This document shows, in pieces, positions 41,416 through 51,858 of a DNA stretch of 64,000 nucleotides. Each line of letters begins with the position of its first letter. Within the stretch, counting starts at the first letter, position 1. The DNA is from Streptomyces sp. TG1A-8 (lineage in GTDB: Bacteria; Actinomycetota; Actinomycetes; Streptomycetales; Streptomycetaceae). The stretch is from assembly GCF_030499535.1 (NCBI RefSeq), contig NZ_JASTLB010000001.1:2790001-2854000 (forward strand), written 5' to 3'. The notes under the pieces are model-generated. The model saw only the letters and a list, made by a program, of their open reading frames with translations, did not search any database and was not told the DNA's origin. The position numbers were made by a program, and so were the translations under genes.

Positions 41416-42322
41416 CCTCCCCGGTGCCGTGCGGCGCCGCGGCCGAGGCCACCGCCCCGGTGCCGGCCTCGGCCTCCTTGCTCCGCGTCGCCGTCCAGGC
41501 GGCGCAGAACAGGACCAGTTTGCAGGTGAAGTTGATCCACAGCAGCAGTGCGACGGGGACGCCGAAGGCGCCGTACATGCTCTTCGCCGCGACCCCCTGG
41601 ACATAGCCGCTGAGGAGCAGCTTCAGCAGCTCGAAGCCGACCGCGCCGGTCAGCGCGGCCACCACCAGGCGGCGGCGCGGCGGCTCGACTCCGGGCAGCA
41701 GGGTCAGCACGTAGAGCAGGACCAGGAAGTCGCCGAGCACGGCGACCGCGAACGCGGCGGCCGTCAGCAGCGCGCTGCCCCAGCCGCGCTGCTCCAGGCC
41801 GAGCAGGCCGGCCACCCGGCCGACGGCGGCCGAGGCGAGCGTGGAGGCGGCCAGCGTCACCAGCAGGGCGCCGCCGAGGCCCAGCAGGACACCCGCGTCC
41901 TTGGCCTTGGTGACGAGCGGGTTCTCCTCCTGGTCGGGCAGTTCCCACACCGCGCGCAGGCAGTCCCGCACCTGGCCGACCCAGCCGATGCCGGTGAACA
42001 GCAGCGCGGCGCCGGCGATGACGCCGACGGTGCCGGCGTTCTGCACCAGGGAGCCGAGGTCCAGCTGGTCGGACAGGCCGGGGAACTGGTCGGCGATCCG
42101 GTTCTCGACGGCCTTCTGGCGGGAGTCGCCGAGGGCGGCGGCGGTGACCGCGGCGGCCACGGTCAGCAGCGGGAACAGGGCCACGAAGCTGACGAACGTC
42201 ATCGCGGCGGCCAGCCGCGTCCACTTGACCCGGTCCAGACGCCCGTACGACCGCCAGGCGTGCGTGAGCGTCAGCCGGGCGACGATCGGCCCGATCCCGG
42301 GGATCCTCTTCAGCCAGTCCAT
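41363..42322 (-). CDS. YihY/BrkB-family membrane protein
   Basis: 319 residues with about six helices. Family landmarks: RVKWTRLAAAMTFVSFVALFPLLTVAAAV near the N-terminus, LLFTGIGWVGQVRDCLRAVWELP, LGDFLVLLYVLTLLPGVEP, and LLKLLLSGYVQGVAAKSMYGAFGVPVALLLWINFTCKLVLFCAAW. An older annotation of this family as ribonuclease BN is not supported by its topology. The Ala/Gly-rich C-terminal 40 residues are encoded antisense to the end of the carboxypeptidase gene. ATG 42322 starts MDWLKRIPGIG; the upstream Shine-Dalgarno is weak. Confidence 0.88.
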   Translation of the reverse strand: MDWLKRIPGIGPIVARLTLTHAWRSYGRLDRVKWTRLAAAMTFVSFVALFPLLTVAAAVTAAALGDSRQKAVENRIADQFPGLSDQLDLGSLVQNAGTVGVIAGAALLFTGIGWVGQVRDCLRAVWELPDQEENPLVTKAKDAGVLLGLGGALLVTLAASTLASAAVGRVAGLLGLEQRGWGSALLTAAAFAVAVLGDFLVLLYVLTLLPGVEPPRRRLVVAALTGAVGFELLKLLLSGYVQGVAAKSMYGAFGVPVALLLWINFTCKLVLFCAAWTATRSKEAEAGTGAVASAAAPHGTGEVRAVAGGAPDRAAASGG

Positions 42323-42510
42323 GTTCCGCCTGTGCCCTGCGGCATCCCGCTCATCACCCGTCGCGCGGAACCTGACGCCCTTTCGCGGCCCGTTGCCGTC
42401 CCTCCCCGGCGGGAGCGACGGCCGCGGGCCCGTCCGGGACACGCGGGGCGCCCCCGCACGCCCCGGTCCCCGCTCGTCCCCGGCGGCACGCGCGGGGAGG
42501 AGGGCGGCGG

Positions 42511-43104
42511 CTAGCGGCTGGCGATCGTGCCGCGCTCGACGAGCCCGGCCTGGGGCGGCACCACGGGTCCGCCGAACGTGTAGTCGCGCAGCTTGCGCCA
42601 GGCGCCGTCGGCGCCCTGCTCGTACAGCGCGAAGCCGGTGCACGCCCACTCGGCCGCGAACCCGGCCAGTTCCTCGAAGGCGCGGTCCATCGCCGCGTCG
42701 TCGATGCCGTGCGCGACGGTGACGTGCGGGTGGTACGGGAACTGCAGTTCGCGCGCCACGGGTCCGGAGGCGTCGCGGATGTGCTGCTGCAGCCAGGTGC
42801 AGTCCTCGGCGCCCTCGACGACCCGCACGTACACCACTGGGGACAGCGGCCGGAAGGTGCCGGTCCCGGACAGCCGCATCGGGAACGGGCGGCCGGCCGC
42901 GGCGACCTCGGCGAGGTGCGCGTCCACCGCCGGCAGGTCCGCCCCCTGCACCTCGGTCGGCGGCAGCAGGGTGACGTGCGTGGGGATGCCGTGCGCCGCG
43001 GCGTCGCCGAAGCCCGCGCGCCGGCCCTGGAGCAGGCTGCCGTGAGGCTCCGGGACCGCGATCGACACGCCGATCGTTACGGTCCCCACGTCGTCTCCCG
43101 TCAT
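42511..43104 (-). CDS. 2'-5' RNA ligase family (2H phosphoesterase) protein
   Basis: 197 residues. Both 2H motifs are present: HVTLL in GIPTHVTLLPPTEV and HVTVAH in YHPHVTVAHGIDD, which place two His/Thr pairs in the active cleft for 2',3'-cyclic phosphate or 2'-5' linked nucleotides. N-terminus MTGDDVGTVTIGVSIAVPEP. ATG 43104 has GGGGAGGG about 5 bases upstream. Lies 101 bases downstream of trpS on the same strand; a link to tRNA end-processing is possible but not shown. Confidence 0.88.
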   Translation of the reverse strand: MTGDDVGTVTIGVSIAVPEPHGSLLQGRRAGFGDAAAHGIPTHVTLLPPTEVQGADLPAVDAHLAEVAAAGRPFPMRLSGTGTFRPLSPVVYVRVVEGAEDCTWLQQHIRDASGPVARELQFPYHPHVTVAHGIDDAAMDRAFEELAGFAAEWACTGFALYEQGADGAWRKLRDYTFGGPVVPPQAGLVERGTIASR

Positions 43105-43205
43105 CGAACCCTCCCCGGCACGGATGCCCGCCGGGGCAACTCTCGGCTATCGACTGTACGACCACCGCCGCCGTGTTGTACGGCTGCGGCGGTGTGCTCT
43201 GCGGC

Positions 43206-44318
<1,113 letters not shown>

Positions 44319-45770
44319 TCAGCCCAGGTCGATCTCCGGGTACAGCGGGAAGCCGGCCACCAGGTCGGCGGCGCGCCGGGAGATCTCCTGCGCCACCTTC
44401 GGGTCCAGCGCGTGGGCCGCCTTGGACGGGGCGCCCGACTTCGTCGTGCCCGGCTCCGTCGTGGTCAGCACCCGGTCGATCAGGCCCGCCACCTCGTCCA
44501 TCTCCGCGGTGCCGAGGCCGCGGGTGGTCAGCGCCGGGGTGCCGACGCGGATGCCGGAGGTGTACCAGGCGCCGTTGGGGTCGGCCGGGATGGCGTTGCG
44601 GTTGGTGACGATGCCGGAGTCGAGGAGCGCGGCCTCGGCCTGGCGGCCGGTCAGGCCGTAGGAGGCGGCCACGTCGATCAGGTTCAGGTGGTTGTCCGTG
44701 CCTCCGGTCACCAGGGTGGCGCCCCGGCGCGTCAGACCCTCGGCCAGGGCGCGGGAGTTGTCGACGATGCGCTGGGCGTAGTCCTGGAACGAGGGCCGGC
44801 GGGCCTCGGCGAGGGCGACGGCCTTGGCGGCCATCACGTGCGGCAGCGGGCCGCCGAGGACCATCGGGCAGCCGCGGTCGACCTGGTCCCTGAGGGAGTC
44901 GTCGCACAGGACCATGCCGCCGCGCGGGCCGCGCAGGGACTTGTGGGTGGTGGTCGTGACGATCTGGGCGTGCGGGACCGGGTCGAAGTCGCCGGTGAGG
45001 ACCTTGCCGGCGACCAGGCCCGCGAAGTGGGCCATGTCGACCATGAGGGTCGCGCCGACCTCGTCGGCGATCTCCCGCATGACGCGGAAGTTGACCAGGC
45101 GGGGGTAGGCGGAGTAGCCGGCCACGATGATCAGGGGCTTGAACTCGCGGGCCGTGGCGCGCAGGGCCTCGTAGTCCAGCAGGCCGGTGGCGGGGTCGGT
45201 GCCGTAGGAGCGCTGGTCGAACATCTTGCCGGAGATGTTGGGGCGGAAGCCGTGGGTGAGGTGACCGCCGGCGTCCAGGGACATGCCGAGCATGCGCTGG
45301 TTGCCGAAGGCGCGGCGCAGCTCCGCCCAGTCGGCCTCGGTGAGGTCGTTGACCTGGCGGACGCCGGTCTTCTCCAGGAAGGGGGCCTCGACCCGGTCGG
45401 CGAGGACGGCCCAGAAGGCGACGAGGTTGGCGTCGATGCCGGAGTGCGGCTGGACGTAGGCGTGGCGGGCGCCGAAGAGTTCGCGCGCGTGCTCGGCGGC
45501 CAGGGACTCCACGGTGTCGACGTTGCGGCAGCCGGCGTAGAAGCGGCGGCCGACGGTGCCCTCGGCGTACTTGTCGCTGAACCAGTTGCCCATGGCCAGG
45601 AGCGTGGCCGGGGAGGCGTAGTTCTCCGACGCGATCAGCTTGAGCATCTCGCGCTGGTCGGCGACCTCCTGGCCGATGGCGTCGGCGACCCGCGGTTCGA
45701 CGGCGCGGATGACGTCCAGGGCGGTGCGGAAGGCGGTGGACTCGGTGGAGAGGGACTGCGGCTCGGTCAT
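44319..45770 (-). CDS. glyA: Serine hydroxymethyltransferase
   Basis: PLP enzyme interconverting serine + tetrahydrofolate with glycine + 5,10-methylene-tetrahydrofolate. 483 residues, about 60 longer than the common bacterial form, with an insertion around [38 protein letters not shown] lysine is in [18 protein letters not shown]; the SHMT signatures [13 protein letters not shown] and [14 protein letters not shown] are intact. ATG 45770 has GGAGG 5 bases upstream. Preceded by a ZTP riboswitch, so expression should rise when the purine intermediate ZMP/ZTP signals lack of 10-formyl-tetrahydrofolate. Confidence 0.96.
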   Translation of the reverse strand: MTEPQSLSTESTAFRTALDVIRAVEPRVADAIGQEVADQREMLKLIASENYASPATLLAMGNWFSDKYAEGTVGRRFYAGCRNVDTVESLAAEHARELFGARHAYVQPHSGIDANLVAFWAVLADRVEAPFLEKTGVRQVNDLTEADWAELRRAFGNQRMLGMSLDAGGHLTHGFRPNISGKMFDQRSYGTDPATGLLDYEALRATAREFKPLIIVAGYSAYPRLVNFRVMREIADEVGATLMVDMAHFAGLVAGKVLTGDFDPVPHAQIVTTTTHKSLRGPRGGMVLCDDSLRDQVDRGCPMVLGGPLPHVMAAKAVALAEARRPSFQDYAQRIVDNSRALAEGLTRRGATLVTGGTDNHLNLIDVAASYGLTGRQAEAALLDSGIVTNRNAIPADPNGAWYTSGIRVGTPALTTRGLGTAEMDEVAGLIDRVLTTTEPGTTKSGAPSKAAHALDPKVAQEISRRAADLVAGFPLYPEIDLG

Positions 45771-45811
45771 CTCGGCCTCCGGGTGGCGTGGCGGGTTGCG
45801 GTCACGGTGCA

Positions 45812-45905
45812 CGGTTCGGCCCAGGCGCACGGCACTCGATCACTCGCGGGCCGCTCCCCGATGGTCCGTCCCATCCCAGCGCGCCAGTCACGGCCCGCGG
45901 CCAGC
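45812..45905 (-). promoter_or_regulatory. ZTP (pfl) riboswitch upstream of glyA
   Basis: The minus-strand leader shows the pfl consensus: P1 CGCGGGCC/GGCCCGCG (45892-45899 with 45845-45852), the conserved CGUGACUGGCG (45882-45892), GGGGAGCGG (45851-45859), and after a short linker GUGCGCCUGGGCC (45818-45830), the P3/pseudoknot element. About 41 bases separate it from the glyA ATG, including the GGAGG. ZTP riboswitches turn on folate/purine genes when ZMP or ZTP accumulates; glyA is a known target class. Confidence 0.9.
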
Positions 45906-45976
45906 CTACCGGGCCGTCCGCGGGCGGCCGGAGCACGTCCACCATCCGGTACGCGCCCCGCGGGGCGCCCCGGGGA

Positions 45977-46003
45977 GGCGGTCCACCGTACCGGGGGACC
46001 GCC
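45977..46003 (-). terminator. Hairpin after the glutathionylspermidine-synthase-like gene
   Basis: Perfect 8-bp stem GGCGGTCC/GGACCGCC with an 11-base loop, just past the stop at 46009. A second perfect inverted repeat GCGCCCCG/CGGGGCGC (45953-45968) follows. Together they probably insulate the glyA leader. Confidence 0.55.
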
Positions 46004-46008
46004 CGGCG

Positions 46009-47193
46009 TCACAGGACGACGTGGGGCAGGAAGCGGGCGTACCCGTCGGTGACCAGGCCGGCCGACTCCCGGATGCCGAGGCCGGCCGGCTCGTCCCGGA
46101 CGACCCAGGCGCCGAGGACGACGTGGTTGCCGTCGAAGGCGGGCAGCGGGGCGAGCTGCTGGTAGCAGCAGGCCTCCTGCCGCACGGCCGCGGGGTCGCC
46201 GGGCTCGTGCACGGTGACGCCCTCGCCCTCGCGGCCCAGCAGGGGCTTGGCGACGTACCCGGTGGTCCGCGCCAGCTCGCGCGGGCCGTCCAGGTGGGCG
46301 GGCAGGAGGTTGGGGTGGCCGGGGTACAGCTCCCAGAGGACGGCGAGCAGGGCCTTGTTGCTCAGGAGCATCTTCCAGGCGGGCTCGATCCACATCGTCG
46401 TGCCGGTGCCGCCGCCGTTGTCCAGCGTGTCGAGGACGTGGCCGGCGAAGGGGTCGGTGGTGAGCCACTCCCACGGGTAGAGCTTGAAGACCGCGCGGAT
46501 GAAGCGGAGCCGGTTGTCCACGAAGCGGCCGGAGAGGTCGTCCCAGCCGATCTCCTCCACGGAGAGCCAGTCGGTGTCCAGTCCGGCCTGTTCGGCGGTC
46601 TCCTTCAGGTAGGCGACCGTCATCACGTCCTCGCCGAGTTCGTCCGCGGACGAGTGCGCGAAGTGCAGGGGGCTGCCGGGCGGCAGGAGCGCGGCCTGCG
46701 CGCGCCAGGCGTCGACCAGGCGTTCGTGCAGGGAGTTCCACTGGTCGGCGCCGGGGAAACGGTCCTCCATCCAGAACCACTGCGCGGAGGCGGCCTCGAC
46801 CAGCGAGGTGGGCGTGTCGGCGTTGTACTCCAGGAGCTTGGCCGGGCCGGTGCCGTCGTAGCGCAGGTCGAAGCGGCCGTAGACGGAGGGGAGTTCGGCG
46901 CGGCGGTGCCAGGCCTCGGTGACCGCCGCGGCGATCCGCGGATCGGTGATGCCGAGGTCGGCGAGGCGGTTTCCGGTCACGATGTGCCCGGCGGCCTCCA
47001 GGCACATGCGGTGCAGTTCCCCGACGGTCTCCTCCAGCGCCTCGACCTCGGGGAGCGTGAAGGCGTAGTACGCGCTCTCGTCCCAGTAGGGGCGCAGGGA
47101 GCCGTCGGGGTGGCGGGTGAGCGGGTAGACGACCCCCTGCTCCTCGACGGTCCGCTGCCAGCCGGGGCGGGGGGTGGTGGTGCGGCGTTCCAT
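46009..47193 (-). CDS. Glutathionylspermidine synthase family (ATP-grasp) protein
   Basis: 394 residues resembling the C-terminal synthetase of Gsp and the YjfC/YgiC proteins. Visible blocks: RFDLRYDGTGPAKLLEYNADTPTSLVEAA, WKMLLSNKALLAVLWELYPGHPNLLPAHLDGP, YVAKPLLGREGEGVTV and VLGAWVVRDEPAGLGIRES, which supply the ATP-grasp nucleotide and metal sites. Streptomyces do not make glutathione, so the amide-forming substrate must differ. ATG 47193 lies 15 bases after the lipoprotein gene stop, an arrangement like yjfM-yjfC of enterobacteria. Assigned by family; reaction unproven. Confidence 0.88.
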   Translation of the reverse strand: MERRTTTPRPGWQRTVEEQGVVYPLTRHPDGSLRPYWDESAYYAFTLPEVEALEETVGELHRMCLEAAGHIVTGNRLADLGITDPRIAAAVTEAWHRRAELPSVYGRFDLRYDGTGPAKLLEYNADTPTSLVEAASAQWFWMEDRFPGADQWNSLHERLVDAWRAQAALLPPGSPLHFAHSSADELGEDVMTVAYLKETAEQAGLDTDWLSVEEIGWDDLSGRFVDNRLRFIRAVFKLYPWEWLTTDPFAGHVLDTLDNGGGTGTTMWIEPAWKMLLSNKALLAVLWELYPGHPNLLPAHLDGPRELARTTGYVAKPLLGREGEGVTVHEPGDPAAVRQEACCYQQLAPLPAFDGNHVVLGAWVVRDEPAGLGIRESAGLVTDGYARFLPHVVL

Positions 47194-47207
47194 GCTGCGT
47201 GCTCCCG

Positions 47208-47558
47208 TCAGCCGCCGGAGCCGCCCTTGCCGCCGCCGAAGCCGCCCCGGGAGACCCCGGCGCGGTGGCCGTCGCCGTCCGAGGAGCCGGAGCCCTTGGC
47301 GGGTTTGGTGAGGGAACCGCCGGTGACCCAGGAGCCCTTCCTCTTGCCGCCGTAGTACCACACGCCGCCGCCGGACGTCCCGGTGTTCCTGCAGTGCTTG
47401 TCGGAGACGACCTTGTAGCCCTTGGCGAGGGTGTAGCTGTCGCGGTCGACGCAGCGCCTGTCCGGGTCGGAGGAGCAGGCGGTCAGCGCGGCGGCGAGCA
47501 GACCCACGCCGCCGAGGACCACCGTGGTGGAGCGGAGCTGCCTGCGCGTGTTCGCCAT
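47208..47558 (-). CDS. Small lipoprotein paired with the Gsp-synthetase-like gene
   Basis: 116 residues. Signal peptide RSTTVVLGGVGLLAAALTACSS ends in a good lipobox (LTAC). The mature part has DRRCVDRDSYTLAKGYKVVSDKHCRNTG (two Cys) and VWYYGGKRKGSWVTGGSLTKP, then a Gly/Ser-rich tail GFGGGKGGSGG. It resembles UPF0441/YgiB- or YjfM-type partners of ATP-grasp ligases. ATG 47558. A substrate or scaffold role for the ligase is possible. The 166 bases before it hold G/C-rich inverted repeats only. Confidence 0.8.
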   Translation of the reverse strand: MANTRRQLRSTTVVLGGVGLLAAALTACSSDPDRRCVDRDSYTLAKGYKVVSDKHCRNTGTSGGGVWYYGGKRKGSWVTGGSLTKPAKGSGSSDGDGHRAGVSRGGFGGGKGGSGG

Positions 47559-47724
47559 GCGGTGTCTCCCCCGTCGGCCGTGCGTGTACGGCGGTCAGCC
47601 TAGGGACCGGCCCGGGGACCCGCGCAAGGGGGGCCGGGCTCCCCCGCCGTCCCGGTGCCGTTCCGCACCGGTTCGCACGGGTGTGCGCCGTCCACCCGCC
47701 CGCCGGGTCCCCGGGCGGCGGTGG

Positions 47725-48678
47725 TCAGGACAGCCACTTCCGCCACACGTCGGGGTGGCCGTCCACCCACTTCCTCGCCGCCTCCTGCGGGGAGAGCTTC
47801 CGCTCGGCGATCATCAGGGAGACCTCGTTCTGGTCCTCGGTCGTCCACCGGAACCGCTTCAGGAGGGCCGCCGCCCGGCCGCCGGACCGGGCGAAGTGGG
47901 CGTTGAGGTACTTCTGCAGCGCGGTGTGCGGGTAGGAGCAGGCGACCTCGGCCGGGTCGGCGTCGCAGCCCTCCCGGTGGGGCGGGAGCCTCACTTCCGT
48001 CATGGGGACCTTCCGGAACAGCCATTGCGGGGTGTACCAGTACGTCAGGAACGGTTTCCGCTCCTTGGCGAACTGCTCGATCTGGGTGATCTGCGCGGCC
48101 TCGGACCCGGCGAAGACGACCTGGTAGTCCAGCTTGAGGTTCCTCACCAGCGCCTTGTCGTTGGTGGTGTAGGACGGGGAGCCGTCCATCAGCTGGCCCT
48201 TGCCGCCGCTCTCGGCGGTGCGGAAGAGGGGGGCGTACTTGTTGAGGTTCCTCCAGTCGGTGATGTCGGGGTGCTGCTCGACCAGGTAGGTGGGGACGTA
48301 CCAGCCGATGTGCCCGGTCACCCCGAGGCCGCCGGCCGGCACGGCGGTCCTCTTGTCGGTGACGTACCGCTTCTCCTGCTCCGGATGCCCCCACTCCTCC
48401 AGGAGGGCGTCGACCCGGCCCTGGCTCAGCGCGTCCCAGGCGGGCACCTCGTCCACCTGGACGGTGTCGACCCGGTAGCCGAGCTCGTGCTCCAGGAGGT
48501 ACTGGACGACGGCCACGTTGGACTGCGCGCCCACCCAGGACTGCACGGACAGGGTCACGGTCTTCGCGCCCCGGGCGTCCGCGAACGGACTGGCCTGCCG
48601 GGTCATGTCGGCGCCGCCGCAGCCGGTGAGCAGCCCGAGGACGGCGACGGCGGCCGGGACGGCCGTACGGAACCGCAT
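47725..48678 (-). CDS. Glycine betaine/choline ABC transporter substrate-binding lipoprotein (OpuAC type)
   Basis: 317 residues. Signal peptide ends VLGLLTGCGG (lipobox LTGC). The quaternary-amine-binding fold shows VTLSVQSWVGAQSNVAVVQYLLEHELGY, VDEVPAWDALSQGRVDALLEEWG, WYVPTYLVEQHPDI and LTYWYTPQWLF; the Trp-rich positions (SWVG, WYVP, YWYTPQW) suit an aromatic cage for a trimethylammonium group. It follows the permease gene by one base. Last in the run that begins with the aldehyde dehydrogenase, so it probably delivers choline or betaine to the pathway. Confidence 0.9.
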   Translation of the reverse strand: MRFRTAVPAAVAVLGLLTGCGGADMTRQASPFADARGAKTVTLSVQSWVGAQSNVAVVQYLLEHELGYRVDTVQVDEVPAWDALSQGRVDALLEEWGHPEQEKRYVTDKRTAVPAGGLGVTGHIGWYVPTYLVEQHPDITDWRNLNKYAPLFRTAESGGKGQLMDGSPSYTTNDKALVRNLKLDYQVVFAGSEAAQITQIEQFAKERKPFLTYWYTPQWLFRKVPMTEVRLPPHREGCDADPAEVACSYPHTALQKYLNAHFARSGGRAAALLKRFRWTTEDQNEVSLMIAERKLSPQEAARKWVDGHPDVWRKWLS

Positions 48679-48679
48679 G

Positions 48680-50626
48680 TCACGCCCCCTTCTTCGCGCG
48701 CCGCCCGGTGGGCTGCGTCACCCGGTCGAGCACCAGGCCCAGGCAGACGATGGCCGCGCCGGCGACCAGGCCGGTCGCCAGGTCGCCCTGGGCGAGGCCG
48801 AACGCGACGTCGTAGCCGAGGGCTCCGCCGCCGACCAGACCGCCGATGATGACGACGGCGAGCACCAGGACCACGCCCTGGTTGACCGCGAGCAGCAGGG
48901 ACCTCCGGGCCAGCGGGAGCTGGACCTGCCACAGCTGCTGGCGGCCGGTCGCGCCGAGCGAGCGCGCCGACTCCAGCGCGGCCGGGTCGACCTGGCGCAG
49001 GCCCTGCGCGGTGATCCGGACGACGGCCGGGAGGGCGTAGACGACGGCCGCGGCGACGGCGGGTGCGCGGCCCACGCCGAACAGGGCGACGACCGGGATC
49101 AGGTACACGAACTGCGGCATGGTCTGGAGGACGTCCAGGACCGGGCGGAGTGCCCGGTCGACACGGTCGCTGCGGGCGGCGGCGATGCCGGTCGCGAGGC
49201 CCAGGACGAGGGTGACGGCCACGGCGGCGAGCACCTGGGAGAGCGTGTCGAGCGAGGGCTCCCACACCCCGAGCACCCCGATCGCGGCCATGGCGAGGGC
49301 GGCGGTCAGCGCGGTGCGCCAGGTGCCGATCAGCCAGGCCAGGGCGGCCACCGCGAACAGCACCGACCACCAGGGCAGCCACTGCAGGCCGGCGCGGACG
49401 GGGTCCAGGACCCAGGTGGTGAAGCGGCCCGCCCAGTCGGCGGTGCCGCCGACGACCGGGACGCCGGAGTACAGGTGGGCGGTCATCCAGTCGACGGCGC
49501 GGTTGACCGGCTCGGCGATGCCGAGGGTCCAGGAGCCGGGCCAGTCCAGGCGGCCCAGGAGGCGGCCGGCCAGGGCGACGGCCGCGGCGGCGGCCAGGAC
49601 GTGGGGCCGGCCGATGGTGCGGGGGCGCTCGCCGGCCGGGACGCCGTCCCCGGCGGCGCCGGTCACCCGGTCCAGGACGACCGCGAGCAGCACGATCGGG
49701 ACGCCGGCCGCGAGGGCCGCGCCCACGTCCACGGAGGCGAGCGCCTGGTAGACGCGGTCGCCGAGGCCGCCGGCGCCGATGACCGAGGCGATGACGGCCA
49801 TCGACAGCGCCATCATGATCGCCTGGTTGAGGCCGAGGAGGAGCTCCTTGCGGGCCAGCGGGATGCGGGCGGTCAGCAGCCGCTGGCGGGCGGTGGCGCC
49901 GAGCGAGTCCACGGCCTCCAGGACCTCGGAGTCGGCGCCGCGCAGGCCGAGCGCGGTGAGGCGGGCCATCGGCGGGGCGGCGTAGACGACGGTGGCGAGG
50001 ACGGCCGCGGGCACGCCGATGCCGAAGACCAGGACGACGGGGAGGAGGTACGCGAAGGCCGGGAGCACCTGCATGGTGTCCAGGACCGGGCGCAGGGCGC
50101 GGTCCATGCGGTCGGACAGGCCGGCGGCCAGGCCCAGCAGCGCTCCCACGAGTACGGAGGCGAGGACGGCGACGGCCATGAGCGCGAGGGTCTGCATGGT
50201 CGGCACCCACATGCCGAGCGCTCCGCAGGCCAGGAGGGCGAGGGCGGTGCCGGCGGCCAGGCGGGGGCCGGCGGCGCGCCAGGCGACGAGGGCGCCGAGG
50301 GCCGTGACGCCCGCCCAGCCCGCGGCGAGGAGGACGAGGTAGACGGCGCGTACGGAGATGACGACGGCGTTGCTGACGTAGCCGAAGAAGTACAGGAACA
50401 GCGGGTGGCTGTCGCGGTGGTCGATGACCCAGCCGCTGGCGGTGGCCAGCGGCCGGGACAGGTCGACGGTCAGGGCGTGGGGCCAGGTGCCGCCGCCCCA
50501 GCGGGCGGTGGCCAGGGGGACGAGGACCACGGCGGCGGACGCCAGCAGCAGGAGCTTGGCCGCGGCCCGGGTCCGCAGGACGCGGGGGAGCGCCGTCCGG
50601 GTGGCCGGGATGCCGAGCGTTGCCAT
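48680..50626 (-). CDS. Fused double permease of the betaine/choline ABC transporter
   Basis: 648 residues, twice the usual OpuAB/ProW length. Two complete BPD_transp_1 units are joined head to tail: the first with LDTMQVLPAFAYLLPVVLVFGIGV ... LEAVDSLGATARQRLLTARIPLARKELLLGLNQAIMM, the second with LDVLQTMPQFVYLIPVVALFGVG ... LESARSLGATGRQQLWQVQLPLARRSLLLAVNQGVV. Each has its own EAA-type ATPase contact loop, so one polypeptide can supply the whole pore. ATG 50626 shares one base with the ATPase stop. Such fusions occur in some actinomycete betaine systems. Confidence 0.92.
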   Translation of the reverse strand: MATLGIPATRTALPRVLRTRAAAKLLLLASAAVVLVPLATARWGGGTWPHALTVDLSRPLATASGWVIDHRDSHPLFLYFFGYVSNAVVISVRAVYLVLLAAGWAGVTALGALVAWRAAGPRLAAGTALALLACGALGMWVPTMQTLALMAVAVLASVLVGALLGLAAGLSDRMDRALRPVLDTMQVLPAFAYLLPVVLVFGIGVPAAVLATVVYAAPPMARLTALGLRGADSEVLEAVDSLGATARQRLLTARIPLARKELLLGLNQAIMMALSMAVIASVIGAGGLGDRVYQALASVDVGAALAAGVPIVLLAVVLDRVTGAAGDGVPAGERPRTIGRPHVLAAAAAVALAGRLLGRLDWPGSWTLGIAEPVNRAVDWMTAHLYSGVPVVGGTADWAGRFTTWVLDPVRAGLQWLPWWSVLFAVAALAWLIGTWRTALTAALAMAAIGVLGVWEPSLDTLSQVLAAVAVTLVLGLATGIAAARSDRVDRALRPVLDVLQTMPQFVYLIPVVALFGVGRAPAVAAAVVYALPAVVRITAQGLRQVDPAALESARSLGATGRQQLWQVQLPLARRSLLLAVNQGVVLVLAVVIIGGLVGGGALGYDVAFGLAQGDLATGLVAGAAIVCLGLVLDRVTQPTGRRAKKGA

Positions 50627-51858
50627 CAGACGGCCTCCGTGCCGGGGCCGACCGGGGCGGGGGCCGTTCGCCGGCGCCCGCCGGGTGACGCCGCGTCCGC
50701 CGCCGTTCCGGCGGCGGGAGCGTCCTGGACCGTGGCGGCGGGAGCGTCCGGGAGCGGGGCGGCGGGAGCGTCCGCCGTCGCTTCGGACGTGCCGGCGACC
50801 ACGCCGAGGAGCCCGTCGGAGTCCACCACGCCCAGGCACCGGCCGCGGTCCATGACGCGGGCCGGGGACCCGGCCCGGGCCACCGCCTCGATCGCCTCGG
50901 TGACCGTGGCCTCCGGGCGCAGCGCCGGACCGGTCGCCGATTCGTCCGGGGCGGCGGGGCGCATGGCCGTGCGGACCGTCATGACCTGTTCGCGCGGGAC
51001 GTCGCGGACGAACGCGCGGACGTAGTCGTCGGCCGGGGAGCCGACGATCTCCTCGGGGGTGCCCAGCTGGACCACACGGCCGTCGCGCATGAGGGCGATG
51101 CGGTCGCCGAGCCTGAGGGCCTCGGAGAGGTCGTGGGTGATGAAGACCATCGTGCGGCCCTCCTCGCGGTGCAGGCGGGCCACCTCGTCCTGCATGTCCC
51201 TCCGGATGAGCGGGTCGAGGGCGCTGAACGGCTCGTCGAACAGCAGGACCTCGGGGTCCACGGCGAGCGCGCGGGCGAGGCCGACCCGCTGGCGCTGGCC
51301 GCCGGACAGCTGGCCCGGACGGCGCTTCTCCATACCGGCGAGACCGACCTTGGCGACGATCCCGGCGGCCCGCTCGCGCCGCTCGGACCGGCCGACGCCC
51401 TGGATCTCCAGGCCGTAGGCCACGTTGTCGAGGACGGTGCGGTGCGGGAGCAGGCCGAAGTGCTGGAAGACCATCGCGGCGCGGTGGCGGCGCAGTTCGC
51501 GCAGCCGGGTGCGGTCCATGGAGCGGACGTCCTCGCCGTCGATGGCGATGGTGCCGGCGGTCGGTTCGATGAGTCGGGTCAGACAGCGCACCAGGGTGGA
51601 CTTGCCGGAGCCGGACAGGCCCATGACGACGAAGACCTCGCCCTTGCGCACGTCGAAGGAGACGTCCCGGACGGCGGCGGTGCAACCGGTGCGGGAGCGC
51701 AGGTCGGCGGGGCTCAGGGCGCTGAGTTCCGGGTCGGCGGGCACGCGCTCGGCCTTGGGGCCGAACACCTTCCACAGGCCGTCCACGCGGAAGACGGGAG
51801 CGGGGGCGGAATCGGGGGCGGAGTCGGGGGACTTGCGGGTGGGGACCGTGAGCGTCAT
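50626..51858 (-). CDS. Betaine/choline ABC transporter ATP-binding protein (OpuAA/ProV type)
   Basis: 410 residues. N-terminal ProV-like lead ([20 protein letters not shown]), Walker [12 protein letters not shown]-loop [20 protein letters not shown], signature [17 protein letters not shown], Walker [13 protein letters not shown] and H-loop ITHDLSEA. After about residue 285 one CBS-like unit ([37 protein letters not shown]) replaces the usual pair, and an Ala/Pro-rich tail follows. CBS units in OpuA sense ionic strength, so osmotic gating is possible but may be reduced. ATG 51858 overlaps the oxidoreductase stop (ATGA). Confidence 0.92.
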   Translation of the reverse strand: MTLTVPTRKSPDSAPDSAPAPVFRVDGLWKVFGPKAERVPADPELSALSPADLRSRTGCTAAVRDVSFDVRKGEVFVVMGLSGSGKSTLVRCLTRLIEPTAGTIAIDGEDVRSMDRTRLRELRRHRAAMVFQHFGLLPHRTVLDNVAYGLEIQGVGRSERRERAAGIVAKVGLAGMEKRRPGQLSGGQRQRVGLARALAVDPEVLLFDEPFSALDPLIRRDMQDEVARLHREEGRTMVFITHDLSEALRLGDRIALMRDGRVVQLGTPEEIVGSPADDYVRAFVRDVPREQVMTVRTAMRPAAPDESATGPALRPEATVTEAIEAVARAGSPARVMDRGRCLGVVDSDGLLGVVAGTSEATADAPAAPLPDAPAATVQDAPAAGTAADAASPGGRRRTAPAPVGPGTEAV

